A DNA stretch of 64,000 nucleotides from Antedon bifida (lineage: Eukaryota; Echinodermata; Crinoidea; Comatulida; Antedonidae): assembly GCA_963402885.1 (NCBI GenBank), contig OY727096.1, positions 22,983,820-23,047,819 on the forward strand, in the 5' to 3' direction. The position numbers and the translations under genes were made by a program. Below are positions 12,236 to 25,860 of the stretch, one piece after another. The number at the start of each line of letters is the position of its first letter. Position 1 is the first letter of the stretch. The notes below the pieces were generated by a model, which ran no database searches, was not told where the DNA came from, and worked only from the letters and a program-made list of their open reading frames with translations.

Positions 12236-15200
12236 GACCATGTAAGCTTGTCACATACATTTGTGACACTGTCACATTGCTAGCAAATTTGACATTGTAT
12301 TTTATTCTATTCTCTTTAATGATATTTCTCTTTGATATAAATGAAAAATATATAAATAAAATTAATGGAATGAGAAAAAACCATTGCCAGTTTGCAACAT
12401 TGCTTGTTTAACAAAAATACACTAAAAAATAAAAATAAAAGAAAATTGCACTAAGTACAGCTGGAAAACGTAATTCCATGTTCTCTAGAATAAATTAAAC
12501 TAATTGTTATGTAGGTTTAGACAGCAGACCTGTTCTGAGATATCACCATCTTGAGATATCTGGTACATGAACAGACAGACAAACAAACAGAGATGATACT
12601 TCATCATTTAATCATTCACACAGCATAGCAAATACACACTACTAATTAGAAGCTACAACAAGATGATCAAACTATATGAAATGACACACCATATGTTGCA
12701 CATACACTAAAATAGTATTATATGATAATAAAATATCTATGATATTAGGGAGAGAGTTTTTTGTACATTATAAATATGTTACTGCACGAATTCATCATGG
12801 GATGACGGGAATTACTGGGTACAGTACTGTACATTTGAAAATGATGTCCTGGACGTGAATCTTACAAATAAAGAGAATACAGTTATATCTAGGCTTTATA
12901 TCTAGGCTAAGTGAAACACCTGTACAAATACATGTTCCCAAAGGTAAAAATCAAAATAAGAAGTTTATCTATTAATAGAACCATGGCTAGATTATTACAT
13001 TAGTTACACTGAATAACACCCTAGGGAGAAAGATATCAGTTGAAGATGGTAAAGATAGAAAATGGGTTGATTATTAGGAAACGATGTTCTACACAGAGCA
13101 GTAATCTGTGTATCGACAAGATGCTCATTAACAATTCTCTTCAAATGTAGATTAACTTTTATTTAATGATCATTGCAATGTAAATCTAGATGACATTATG
13201 GTGAATGATAACTAGGTACTTGTCACTTATAAGGTGACATTATGGTGAATGATACCTATGTATTTGTCACTTTTGTGAATTTTGCTGTCTTGACTTTAAG
13301 TATTCCTTCAAGAATTGACTTTCATTTGGAATAGCTGTGTAATCACTCTCCATACGCTTTTATGAGCCACTAACTTCTGCGGAAATTAAAGGACCGCAAA
13401 TAAATAAATAGGACACACAATTATATAATGCCTTTACAGTGAGATAATCAGTTAATAAGTGTGAAAATTAAAAGCTGTAAAATACTTGTTTTTAATAATA
13501 AAATTACAATTTTTTTATTTTTTTATTTTTATTTTATTTCATCAAAACCAATAGCAACGAAAGTTGCCACTTAAAGGTATGAAACAGAAAACAGATACAA
13601 TAAATACTATATGAAGCAAACCTAAATAAATATGTAAATAGTAAAAATTAGATTTGAATGATGAACTCTGAAATTTTGAACTCTACTAGCAACATATGAA
13701 TAAAAATAATAATAATAAAAACTACTTAATAATGGTTATTGAATGAATTTGGTTATTAAGCAATTTATTGTTATAATAAAAATGGATAACAAAAATTATT
13801 AAAATTGGATACGCTTGCATTCAATAATATAGATAAAATAATATTTTTTTGACTGATGCACTTTAAAATTTAGAAACTCTACCAATGTAGAAAGAAAGAT
13901 ACAATAAAAACTACTTTAACCAAAGTGATCGTTAAATAAAAATTTGAATAGATAACAAAAATAGATTTTCCTCACTTAACATTTAATGATGCTAAAACGT
14001 CATTTACGAGTTTACAATTCAATGAAGGTCAAAGGTTAGGGTTATAACAGACGTTGATGTAATCAATACAGAATTTCATATGTATATAAACACGATAAAC
14101 TCCCAAATGATTTGGCATAACAAATTGATATGATATAATTAATTCTAGGTATATTCAATATACAGCTTTTACACATTTTCTATTTATAAATTCTATTTAA
14201 TTAGGTTACCGGTAACGCACTATTACAATTCTACTGTATATTAAAACTGTAATGATCAACATGATGATCAATGGTAATACTACTGTATCTTGCACACAAA
14301 CAAATGTTCTTTCCATCGCACTATCTTTTCTCTTTTATCCATTGATTTTGGTCATAATAAAATAGTATGCCACAACACTTTTATATATTGAGAATTAGTT
14401 TTATTATCCCGGGCTGGCTGTATGTATGCAAAGCTTTCACAGTGTTTTATTTTTTCAAACATTCAAATCTTGGGAATAAATTGGAACAATTACATAATGA
14501 AAACATTGGCTATAACTTATGTTAAGGATTTTGTAGAGGCCTGTATCATTGAAAGGTTGCGATGGAAGAACAAATTACAACTCCACTCCCAAAAACTTGT
14601 TTAAAGACTTTATTTATGTAGAGCATTTTATGTGTATGTCTTGTTTATCCCTGGCAATTTGCCTAAATACAAAAGAGTTAAGACCAGACCAGGAATATTC
14701 AATTATTGTATTCATTATTCCTTATTCAAACAACATATTTAGGTTGCTACATATAACAAAATACTTGTGTAGCATCACACATCCTAAAAAAAATGTATCT
14801 GTCAAAAATGATATTGCGATTCAAAATACTGTACCTTTTAAATAATCTTTAGCAGGGAATTATTGAAAGATTACCAAAATAAAAAAATTATCTTTTTTTT
14901 TTCATTCTTGGGTGATTTTTATATGGCTATATTTGAATTTCCAGAAACTCCTTTTAAAAATGTATACAATAACACAGAAAATAAAACAATCAATAAACTA
15001 AAAAATGTTTGTGTCAAAATATATATTTTCCTACGTTTGTTAATATATCAAAAATAGAACAGTTAATTCGTCATCAACTATCGCTTGAACACGAAGGCTG
15101 AACTAAGATTATTTATCAATCTGTTTGCTGCAGCTAAAAATAGTTAAAGCAAAGCGATGATGTAAATGAAGTATTAGTCGATATGACCCAAAGAAACATT

Positions 15201-15349
15201 ATAAATTCACAACCATATAAAATAATTTGTATTTATTACTTAGTGATTGATTAATACACCTTCACAACACTGGTTTCTACCTTTTACCTCGATTCAGAGA
15301 AAATCCAAGTACTGTAGATACATATACTGAGATTTATTAATAAGAAGTT
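12236..15349. other. Gene-free AT-rich intergenic DNA
   Basis: No supported gene. A small local duplication around 13188-13270 repeats gacattatggtgaatgata. Short open frames here (14422-15057) are lysine/isoleucine-rich with no domain and look like chance. Confidence 0.5.
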
Positions 15350-15406
15350 ATTAAATAAATCAATGTTAACTTTTTGGTTAAACCAGTTAACATTGATTTA
15401 TTTAAT
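15350..15406. repeat. Perfect 22-bp inverted repeat (hairpin)
   Basis: Arms 15350-15371 and 15385-15406 are exact reverse complements over 22 bp (left arm begins attaaataaatcaatgttaa), with a 13-base loop. It is not part of the other inverted-repeat families. Confidence 0.92.
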
Positions 15407-15631
15407 ATATATTTGAAACCAGATGAAATTTTTTGAGAAAGAAGTTATTAAATGAAAGATTTGAATATTAGATAATTAAGTGGATAGATGAGCCTGGATA
15501 TTTTCAATCAATTCACTACAAATTACTGGTTAGCAGTATAGAATGAGCCACTTATCACATACTCTGTGTTTGGCCATTAGTAAAACCCTCGCTGCTATGA
15601 TGCAATTCATCGTAAGATATTACAGGACATT

Positions 15632-15768
15632 TAAGAAAAAATGTGATGTGCCCAAATACGGTAGTGACATGCCCAAATACGGTAGTGACATGCCCAAATA
15701 TGGTAGTGATATGACATCAGTCATCATGTCCATATAATGGGCACATCACATTATTTTGGTTTGAGCTT
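15632..15768. mobile_element. Core-only relative of the TTA-flanked MITE
   Basis: Carries the inner inverted repeat tgtgatgtgccc / gggcacatcaca. Between the arms the phrase gtgacatgcccaaatacgg is tandemly repeated. The outer AGCTCTGTC terminal repeats are missing or badly worn. Confidence 0.75.
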
Positions 15769-17136
15769 ACAGATATAAATAATCTCTCAAAAGTGACTTT
15801 CTGTGAGACAATAAACAAATTTATTATATTGCAACATGGATGCCCGAAAACAATCTCAGAAACATTTAGTAATGAAAAGAAACGTTTTAAGTACTCAAAA
15901 TAAGAAGGTTGATTCTGAAAGGCAGACAAAAGTTGTTTTGTACAAATAGAACACACGCAATAGGAAATAATAACTCAGCACATTTCCTATCATAAATATA
16001 TTAGTGGTTATCTACCAATTGTCTTTAAATTCCACACATGTTATTGCTAACTTGTGGTTCACTGAGCATAGATACTATCAAAATGAAACTCATTATCAGT
16101 ACTTGTCCGTGTCTACTCCTCTAACGGTTTCATTAAATGTAACGATGTTTGCCTCGTTGAATCAATTTCTTTTCACCTTCAAATGAAGTGTGGACAGAAT
16201 CTATCTACAGTTTTGTAACGAAGACACTGTACAACGCCAATAGCAAATCATTTCTAAATTCAATGCCAAAGCTTAATTGTAATCCATCTAATGAATATGT
16301 TTGTTGGTTAATAAAAAGAGTAAAGCTTAAAGAATTTGGATTTCCACCAGGGGCAGATTTACAGGGCTGACATTGTTCTCTGTTTTAAATAAAATTGGTG
16401 TATTAATAAAGTGTATTTGTATGTTTTGTCAGTACTGGATGATAGATCATTTTCTCTACAAGATTTTGTTTGTATATTTTCATGAGTAAATAAATACAAA
16501 AATAGGTAAATTTCAGCACATTATTCACTATTTTTTAAGCCCATCTCCAAGACTGATATCTAAAAATGTATGTGGAACATACTATATATGCACTGATCAC
16601 GATTAAGTAACAAGAGAAACCTAAATCCAAATTATGAGAGGGAAATTGAATTTGATTTGTAAACTAAAGTTAGCATACCACAAGTTATTGATATAATATT
16701 GACAACAAAACAGGTCTACAAATCTTACATTCAACTCGGCATCATTAATAAGAAGAATGAACAGATTATAATGTAATCAACAGACTTATGAGATTCTATA
16801 GCAATTATTACTGTCATGGATAAATGCATGTCTTGGTAAGAAAACACTAAGAAGGATTATTCTTTGTTAATTAATAGAAGATATACATTGCTGAGTATAA
16901 TAATTGAAACAAACAAGATTAACTTAACAACAGCACAATGTACTAGACAGCAACATGTTACTCACCAACATGTTATTTAGCTGGCATAACTGCGTCTAGT
17001 GTATAGTGTTACGTGAGTTTGTAAAGCAGATTTGCAATATCTCAATAACACTAAAGGATTGATTGATTGATTTAGTTAGTTCGTACTAGTTTTCAGAAGA
17101 CATGGCAGACTCGCACTCTATCAGTAGTTCTCTCTT
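15769..17136. other. Intergenic DNA, no gene seen
   Basis: AT-rich non-coding sequence. Open frames at 16004-16186 and 16188-16370 have no recognisable domain and no clear splice context. Confidence 0.45.
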
Positions 17137-17247
17137 AAGCTCTGTCTACACTATCAAACTTTATGTGACAAAAAAATGTGATGTGCCCATATGGACATGA
17201 TGATGTCATTTTTTTGGTCAAATTAGTTTGATAGTGTAGACAGAGCA
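17137..17247. mobile_element. TTA-flanked MITE, internally deleted copy
   Basis: Both terminal repeats (agctctgtctacactatcaa and its complement) are present. The interior keeps tgtgatgtgcccatatggac but has lost the right half. Flanks are TTA on both sides, consistent with a 3-bp target duplication. Confidence 0.88.
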
Positions 17248-18908
17248 TTAGACACAGCAGACTGGGCTATTACTAAATCAAGTCAAATGTTATAGTAGTT
17301 GTCTTTAGACGTGCCAAATTGAGACTAAATTACTCAATTTAATAAGTTGGGACTAATTTTCAGTAGATATGGTAGTCTGCGGCTATCTGGGGAGTTATCA
17401 ACAACTCTGCTATTACTAAATTAGGACGGAATAACTTTCACTAGGCTTGAAAGAAAATAAAAACAAAGGTTTACTACCAAATACAAACAGTATCAGCACA
17501 ATACAGATATACATATTACTAAATTAAGTCGGAAGTTCAATAGGCCTGAAAGAAAATATCTGTAAAAACACAGATGCACTAGTGTAACATGAATGATGAA
17601 TGTAAATAGTAGTTGCACAATACAGATATACAGTACTAGGCCCTACCCTGAAAACAAATATCTGTAATACGATGTATTACGTAACCCTGAAAGCAAAAAT
17701 AGCTGCACAACATTCATGAACTATCAGAACAAACAGATTGAACTCAATTATTATTATGTAAACATGCATGAAGCAAAATTGCAAGCATGGTCAGCAAAGC
17801 GGTGATTTGAGCATGATCAATGCAAACCCCACAGGCCTACATTTAATTTATGAAATGTATGCATCATACACAATTATATACAGTTTAGAAACATGTATAA
17901 ATCTTGTTTAAATAAGCAATTTTAATATTGTTGGTGAAATATTTATTTCGCTTTTTAAAATATCTATAGTAGAGTTTAGAAAAAAACATTTGATAGCTGC
18001 AAAATCAGCAAACCAGCAAGCATTATTTGGGAAATTAATTTTATGAAATAAATAAAATATTGGTAGATTAGCTACACTAAAAAAAGTATTTACCACCAGT
18101 ACTACATCCAGCAAACATTTTAAACTAGTAACTTTGAAAATCTACTAATATATACTACTGTATAAGGGTGAATGTTGAGCCCTGTGATGTGACAATTGTA
18201 CAGTCAAATCTGCCACCAATACTGTTCCTGTAATTACACTAAATACTAATATTGCATTTTGTCCAAACATTTTTTTCTGCGTATTGATCATGGAGCAGAT
18301 GTATTTTAATACATTGATACATTTCAGGAAACTAAACAAAAACATAAGTAGATGACAGACTGATGTCAATAATTATTATTCATTATTATAAAAAAAAAAC
18401 ATTAAAAATATTAAAATATTCAATGCATACAAGTAAAAAAAAAAATTCAGAGTGTGATGATGCGTTAACTGGGTTAGGTTTGCATCAAACAAACTATAAA
18501 GTCACAATTATTACCCATAAAATAAAGATTCAATTTATTATCGCATAAAAAAATTACATGTTGTTTGTTTTTCAGAGCTAAGATTAAAATATCAAATATA
18601 TATAAAGTATTAATATAAAACACAACATATGAATTAACTAAAAATTAATGAATTCATGACATAAACATTTTAAAGAATCTATAAAATGAGCCTGCAGTTG
18701 ATAGAGAATATTTACAAAAAATGTTCAATAAATTTAGGAAGTCAATTATCTAAACACGTCTCTAATTATTATTTATAAATAACTGTATATGGGATTATTG
18801 ATTGTTTGAGTTGAATATGAAAATTACAGTGGTAGTTGATGAAATATTTATTGAAAAGCAATTTCTATATTGTTATTGTTATGTTGATTAATCTGCTATT
18901 GTATGTAA
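17248..18908. other. Intergenic DNA, no gene seen
   Basis: AT-rich. The phrase tattactaaatta recurs near 17270, 17410 and 17515 as a weak local repeat. No gene is supported. Confidence 0.45.
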
Positions 18909-19065
18909 AGCTCTGTCTACACTATCAAACTTGACAAACAAGTATGATGTGCCCAAATATGGTAGTGATATGCCCAAATATGGTAGTGATATGACATCAT
19001 CTTGTCTATATATGGGGCACATCACATGTTTTTGTCACATAGAGTTTGATAGTGTAGACAGAGCT
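18909..19065. mobile_element. TAA-flanked MITE, near-complete copy
   Basis: 157 bp from agctctgtctacactatcaa to its complement, with TAA at 18906-18908 and 19066-19068 as target duplication. The interior has the inverted repeat (worn to tatgatgtgccc on the left; gggcacatcaca on the right) and two ccaaatatgg words that fit the CArG consensus. Confidence 0.92.
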
Positions 19066-19144
19066 TAACATTACAAATAAACTAAAAATAAAAGTTTATA
19101 AAAATATATTCCATGTTTGTATACTTGTGAGGACCAAAAACCAG

Positions 19145-19206
19145 TGTGATGTGCCCAAATATGGTAGTAATATGACTTCCTCGTGTCCATATATGGGCAC
19201 ATCACA
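19145..19206. mobile_element. Solo inner core of the MITE family
   Basis: tgtgatgtgcccaaatatgg ... ccatatatgggcacatcaca without the outer AGCTCTGTC arms. The flanks both contain aaaaacca. This hints that the core inserted on its own, though the exact ends are ambiguous. Confidence 0.75.
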
Positions 19207-20072
19207 AAAACCAACCATTAGGAAAATAAATTGGACAAAATGTAATTATTTTGTTGTCATAAAAAAAAGTTGATTAATCAAATTGTCTAAATTTCATATT
19301 TGATTCATTTAAAACTTTATCTACGAGCAAACACATACAAGATGAAATAAGACAGTTGCTATTTGCATAAAACAAGATGCTGACGAAGATATTGTGTTGC
19401 GACTGTTTGCAGAAAATGCGTGTAACACTTAATTTACAAGAAACTTAACATTGTGTACACACACATACCGCGATAGGTTAATTAGCGTATAGGTTTTATT
19501 TTTAACTCGTTTGTTTGCCGACTTGTTTGCTGCCAAATGCTAGCACTCTTTAAACATGATATTGGTTATATTTGCCGCACTAAATAAATTATGCTTGCTG
19601 TAATTAATGCCATGAGTTAATTTTCAAGGTGATCAGGTTGAAGCTAATATTTGTACATGAATGCTGATGAGACATATTTATAAGGTAAACATTAATTTCA
19701 GTGAGATTAATGTTCTTAATGTTACAGAAGCAAGATTACGTGTTTTGACTTTTAATCTTTTCTTTGTCCTCAAAGCTATAGAGCCGGATTTTTAAATTTC
19801 AAACCGGATGCAGCCATATGACGTCTCGAAGATGGTACCGTATAGCCGTATAAACTATTTGGTAGCGAAGTTATTGATGTGTATGTGACGTCACATCCCG
19901 TCTTATGACGTCATTACAGCTTCTTTTGCTGTACCCCGAGTATCACACATTCGTGCTTGTTTGTTATCTGTACAATGATTTCTTAGATTAAGCTTATTTT
20001 TTTTCTTTTGCTATGTATATATTATGTGATCATGGTATTCCGAAATAAAAAAATTAATGAATGATACCTTAA
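19207..20072. other. 3' flank of SNRNP48 with a CRE-like cluster
   Basis: Non-coding. Most of it is unremarkable AT-rich DNA. The right part probably includes the SNRNP48 3' UTR (gene on the minus strand). Confidence 0.4.
19819..19913. promoter_or_regulatory. Cluster of CRE-like TGACGTCA sites
   Basis: Three sites within 95 bp: TGACGTCT at 19819, and perfect palindromic TGACGTCA at 19886-19893 and 19906-19913. The sites match the CREB/ATF consensus. No transcript start is visible next to them, so a function is only possible. Confidence 0.4.
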
Positions 20073-23000
20073 TCATCTTCGTTCCTTGTGCTTATGTTTT
20101 TTGTGTTTTCTATCTACATCATGTCTGTCTCTGGAACGTGATCTACTTCTGTGTCTATGTCGGTCCTTATGTGGCTTAGTCCGATGCGGTGAAGCATTAC
20201 GTTGTGGACTAGATTCATTTGAAATTCTGCTGCTGCATTGGCTCCCTTCACGTGAGGAATGTTTGGAAGAAATTCTATAACAAAAATATTAGAAAAAAAA
20301 TGAAAAAGGTAAATTTATTTGCGCGATTTGGTTCAATGCCCAACCAGCAAGAGTTTAGAATGTTCAATTCGCTTAGTGGAAAACAGGCTTTAGATATTGG
20401 ATGAAGAAATTCTATATTAAAATTTTTCAAATAAATTAATTACAACACAGATAATACAGATATATTAATAGGCAAAGTTAAATATTTCAATCTATTTTTT
20501 GCAATGCAAAAATGCAACCAATCAGAGGTCAGGAATGTTTGAATCGCCTGGTGGAAAACCTGATTTAGAAACTTTTTCAGACACAACACCGTTCGGCGCA
20601 TTCCTAAACCTTTCCATTATGCTTCTTCTGCATTGTACACAACAAATATTATTTATCACCATACTTAAGTTACATGTAAACTCAATAGTGATTATATGTA
20701 AGGTAATTAAAATGACAAATTTAGAGCAATTCATGATCAATCAATGTATCATTAAATCTTCCGACACATTATTCCAAAACTCAAAGTTAAGTAAACACCT
20801 AATAAAAACATAAAAATCAATGTTATTAACATAAGTATGAAATGTCAACACATGATTCCTTTCTAATGGATGACATCAATTCAATAACTCTAAAATGACC
20901 CACTTTCATATTGTTGGAAAGTAGTGCAATTATTGTTGCCTAACATCATCAGAAAAGCGTTTATTATGTACAGTACAGTTGTCCAATAACTGTAAAGTGC
21001 TCCACATTAAACTAACAGTTTAAGAAAGCTTACAGATAAGCAAACAAGCCCATAAAATCATACTTATTCATTGTAATCATTATACAATATGAGTATGAAC
21101 TCAATGGAACGTTACAACATACGTATGGATATGAAGATAAATACTATAGAAATACATACAAACTAAGCAAAAATATAATTTGTTTTTCTTTTTTAAATAA
21201 AATACACTACTTTCGTGTCACCACTACTGTATATACCATGCAGCAACATTTTCTTTACACAACACACTATTAGACTACACGGCTGTTGTGTCACCAAGTC
21301 ATTCTGCAAATGCTCATGAGTCATCATATGTTTCTGAGCATGTGCAGAATAACTGAAATCTTTCATAAGACTTCAGAAATTAGTTTAAATGAGCATACCT
21401 TTCCGTATTGGTCTTTCTCCTATCTTGTTCTCCGTCATTTTTCTCCTCTATTTTATTTCTAGTATTCAGTTCAAACAAATCCTCCATTTGTGAGTCTATA
21501 ACCTCTCTTAAAATCTATACAAATAAATAAAGTAGTTTATATACTTCTTTAACATCTGATGATGAATTGTAAATGTGTACAATAGAAATACAGAACTTTG
21601 TTACTCTATTTTATAATGTCTAGCTTTTTAATACTTAAATTGCTCTCCACATTTTGAGACTATATTAGTTTTGTTTCCATCAATTCACTTAAAATTGTTT
21701 TTAACTAGACAAATCTGTCATATTTTGTTGTCTAAAATTTCAATTCCTAAACTCAAGATCAAGCCACTCCTCTTATTACTTAGTATTAAGTAAGTACTAA
21801 GTATTATCTTGCATTGTTAAATAATTTATGTCAATTATGATGAGTTTAAATTCTTGATAAGCAGTTTGGTCACACTCATACCTACCTCTGTCTGTGATTT
21901 CTTATTTGACGTCACTCCTTTGGACTTGCCTTTGTAGGTCTGCCGACGCCTCTTGTAATCTCGCTGAGCTGCGAGGAGTTCTAAATACGTTGTCGGCTCT
22001 TTCTTTTCTTCTGTAGAAAGCAATAAATTTATATAAGTTTAGCTAATTGAGTCACCGGTACTATAAATAAATGCAATTCACAAGTAATACCAAGACCTAA
22101 TTGCTAATGTCAAAGGTCATCTACTTAGTAGTGTTTGTTTACAAATCTGAATGGTTCTATAAAAATATCTATGAATTACCTTTCAACTGAAGTAGTGAGT
22201 CAGAGGTCAAATCGACACTTATTACATTGTCACTTCGCACTTTCTTAGCATATTTGACAACATGGTCGTGGATGAACGCTCTTTCATGCGGTGTCAGGTT
22301 GGTGACCTCTCGTTCTGCTGTCAAAGCAACTGGCTTTTGAGAATAAACACCTAAAAGAGGATAAAACATTGATGTTTATTGTAAGAGCACTGCAAACAGT
22401 ATTCCTGGTTTCATCACTTACTCAGGAATTAATATCTTTGATGGTCCATTACATTTCTAAACAAAATCCACTTTGAACAGTTTTACATGACAGATAAAAA
22501 AAAAGTGTCATTGTAAAGCGCATTAAGCTCTGCCTACACTATCAAACATTATGTGACAAACATGATGTGCCCATATATGGTAACGTTGACATCATATCAC
22601 TACCATATTTGGGCACATCACACTTTTTTTGTCAAACAAGTTTGATAGTGTAGATAGAGCTGTAGTAATATTGTGTTTCTTTGCATTTCTCTTTAATGAG
22701 AGTCAAATTTTCCATGATTTTCCCAATTTTCAATGACCTGTGTTCAAACACAACAAGTTTCTATTTCAGGACAGAGAGAGTAATATAGCAAATTACAGAT
22801 TACTTTTCAACACTACCATCACTTGATGCTTAGGTACTGGATATGAAACAAAAAAGTTCAACCCACAATCTCGGGGAGAACAAAGCATATTACGATACAA
22901 TACACTCATTATTGTCAAACAGATTACTATAGTACTATTACGTTTGAGATACACTTTGTATTGCTAAATTCAAGTGCACAAATAATAATTTTAAAAAGGA

Positions 23001-25287
23001 ACGGGGAAATCAAAGAAGGTAAAGATATATAACGTAATATCTTTTATTGCTTTTTTGTTATAAGAAACAAATTTCATTACAATAATGTTTCATCTATCAT
23101 CAAAAGAATACAATTACATTTACACATATTTCAACTGTGTTGATAGAAACATTGTTTTATCACAGCAATTTTATCGGACGGGAAGCATTTTATAGACACA
23201 CTTTGTACATGTATGTTTAAAGTCTACTATGGATTTGCTAAATTTACTTTTTCTGAGAAAAGTTACAGAAAATTTAATTATTTCATGCCTCAAAACTTAA
23301 ATATTTCTTTAATAACATTTTGAATGGAAAACATCAACAGGAAGCTACAATCTATACAAACAAAGTTTTGGAAGTGGAGTTGTTCTGGCATTAAAAAAAA
23401 CAAACCCTAGAATCTTACAGGATTTGAACCAAAGACCCTAGGATTGGTAGCCGAGCACCAAGGAGGTAAATGTTGCTCTTTCAAGAATAAAAATTATGTC
23501 TAAAAAATCAATTATCAGTTAAGGATACCATTAAGGATATTAGATGGTGTATGATAAAATCAGAATGTGAAGAAAACAAGACGAGAATCAACACTGTAAA
23601 GAAAAAATACAATGAATATATTATTAACTTTATTATTATTTAATTTGATATTTTAAAGAATGTAAAGAACATTCACACTATTATTAGTAATGGCCGAAAA
23701 AATTACATTAAAAAAAAAACCCACATAACTTCTTTTATGTGTTGTTTCATTGCTGTGAGACAAATTGGTAAAATTCTGTTGACTGTTAAAACATGAGTAT
23801 GAGTGCTAAAACAAATTAAAATTAAATGTATAATACTGAATACATGTTTACCTGTTCCCTGTAACAGGATATCCGATTGTAGCTTTTCATCTGAAAATAA
23901 AAAATAGTTAAAAGTCATATTGATGATGGTTGGGTAACACCCAAGACAAGAGCAAGAACACGTGTCGAGTTGTAAGAAGTGCATTGGGTGAATAATTCAA
24001 ACACATACATAGGAAATAAGAGGCCTTCTATATATAAATAGTATTAAGCCTTGTCTACACTATCAAACTTTATATGATAAACAAATGTGATGTGCCCATA
24101 TATGGACATGATGATGTCATATCACTACCATATTTGGGAATATCACTACCATATTTGGGCACATCACACTTGTTTTGATAAGGTAGACAGAGCTTTATAG
24201 TTTAAACATATTTAGGAGTAAAGCAAGATAAAAAAATGATTTGTAACCAGGACCTTTGAATTGGTAGGACAAGACATATAAGCAACAACCTACAGGTTCA
24301 TTTACCTAAATTAACAGAGACTACATTCTTCATTTTTGAATACAACCAATCTAAAGATGACATTTGTTCCTGAAAAAAGAAAAGTAGTAGTATGTGATAT
24401 TTGTTAATTTATTTACAGTATCATGGGTTACTCATAACATAAACAGTATCTGTAACCCAGCTACTGACTGTTAAGTTGTGATACTCAATACAACCATAGA
24501 AATCTTTCCCTCAATTGTGACAACTGTCCACCCTGGAACACTGAATGCTTTGAGACCAGTGACTTGTTCTATTAAGGACTTTCTTTTAAAAGTCATAATA
24601 ATAATTTTCAGAATAGATGTTTAGACGTACCTGTTCTTCCAAAGTATAGCCGTGTTGACTTAACTGACATTGCTTAGAATGACTTTCCAGAGACTCCTCC
24701 GATACAAAATGATCACTATTTACTGGACACTGCACCAATGGCTTGCAGTCCTATTAAAAGAAATAAAAACATTTAATTACATCTGCGTCTTTTAAAATTA
24801 GAGGAGGATGAGGAGAACCACAAGACAGTGTTTTTGTACGCTTTTGGTAATCCTGCCGGCCATTGTGGGAGAGTTAGAGAGTAATTCTTTTCATTATGTA
24901 TTCTGCTTTTGTGTATTAACTGACTGACAGTGTGTAACTATACCGTGTGCCAACCACGAAAATCTCTTCTATTGCTGAACAAGACATTCGATTGACCTTA
25001 ACCCTCGCCATCGTGTGCCCCCTATCTTCCCATTTTTAGCTTGTTCGTGAATTTGTTATCGGAATAAAATGAAAATGAAATACTGGTACTGGTATTTTAA
25101 TAATTTATTTATCTATTCATTATTATATTATTTTAAGAAAATGATGCTGACAAACCATGGTCTTGTCGTGTGTCCAGTTTAACTTGACCATCAGGTTATC
25201 AAGTTTCGTTTCATGTTCACCAATGAATTCACTCAAATCTGATATTATGGTTTGTCTTTCATTACCGTCTGTTTGTTGAAATTCCAT
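20073..25287 (-). CDS. SNRNP48: U11/U12 small nuclear ribonucleoprotein 48 kDa protein
   Basis: Subunit of the U11/U12 di-snRNP; helps recognise the 5' splice site of minor (U12-type) introns in the nucleus. Eight coding exons in transcript order: 25287-25156, 24750-24631, 24369-24306, 23890-23852, 22350-22180, 22010-21886, 21514-21399, 20274-20073; 969 nt, 322 aa (human about 339). Residues 52-75 form the U11-48K CHHC zinc finger: Cys-x5-His (CPVNSDH), then His-x3-Cys (HSKQC), followed by the family's GYT-L-E-E. The block RDYKRRRQTYKGK with a downstream K-S-Q-T-E is the other conserved segment. The C-terminus is rich in Arg-Ser and Lys-His, like SR-type splicing factors. All GT-AG junctions keep frame. 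A non-coding first exon probably ends at 25714 (caag|gtacgt) and joins an acceptor at 25298-25299. Confidence 0.93.
22526..22661. mobile_element. TTA-flanked MITE in a SNRNP48 intron
   Basis: Terminal repeats agctctgcctacactatcaa and complement. Inner inverted repeat tgatgtgcccat / gggcacatcaca, with ccatatatgg and ccatatttgg words. The left flank is TTA; the right flank is mutated (GTA). Confidence 0.9.
24057..24194. mobile_element. TTA-flanked MITE in a SNRNP48 intron, second copy
   Basis: Starts agccttgtctacactatcaa; the right terminal repeat is worn (gataaggtagacagagct). TTA on both sides. It contains three CArG-like words (ccatatatgg once and ccatatttgg twice), the second a local duplication. 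Confidence 0.9.
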
Positions 25288-25297
25288 ATTGTCTTAT

Positions 25298-25860
25298 CTG
25301 TAAAATACCGCAGAAAGTAAACAACTTAATTTCTTAAAAGTTATATTAACAAATATTAATGACTACTACTCTAGGCGCTTGATATATTATTTATAAATAA
25401 CAAGGCAAAGAAAATAATTAATTGAAAGAAGATTATACAGTAGGCGCGTTTGACTACGTACAGTTAGTACGCCTAGGCCTAGCCTGCGACCAACTCACAC
25501 AGCAGTCGATCCGAGCGGGGTTAATGATCGGGTGGGGTAGGCCTATATAGGCCTACTGCCTGTCTGTGACACAATTTGTGTCACAAAACACGCTGTGTAC
25601 TGTGGTTAGCTAGCCGACTAGAGAACGAACGAAAGACCTACATCCCCGCCGACATTTTGATTTGTATAACATTTCTTTATATCTCATCTATTTTACTCTT
25701 TGATTTTACGTACCTTGAAATCAAATTGTTTTAACACCGTCGTGATATTTGCATGTTGTTGTTGGTTGTGTGTTTGATGATGGTATGGCGCATGTTTTTT
25801 AAATGTCGCCCTCACTTTTATCAATAATGGCGCCCTCTCCAATGTTGCAGAGTTGTGGGG
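25298..25860 (-). promoter_or_regulatory. SNRNP48 5' UTR exon and promoter region
   Basis: The putative non-coding exon ends at 25714 with a strong donor. Its start is unclear (25800-25900). 25440-25560, inside the first intron, is GC-richer and contains an 18-bp palindrome, taggcctatataggccta, near 25537. No TATA box is obvious; a CpG-type promoter is inferred. Confidence 0.35.

Noticed and set aside
23420-23470. tRNA gene on the minus strand (B-box-like ggttcaaatcc)
   Set aside because: The T-stem does not pair and no acceptor or anticodon stem can be folded. At best a tRNA-derived SINE scrap.
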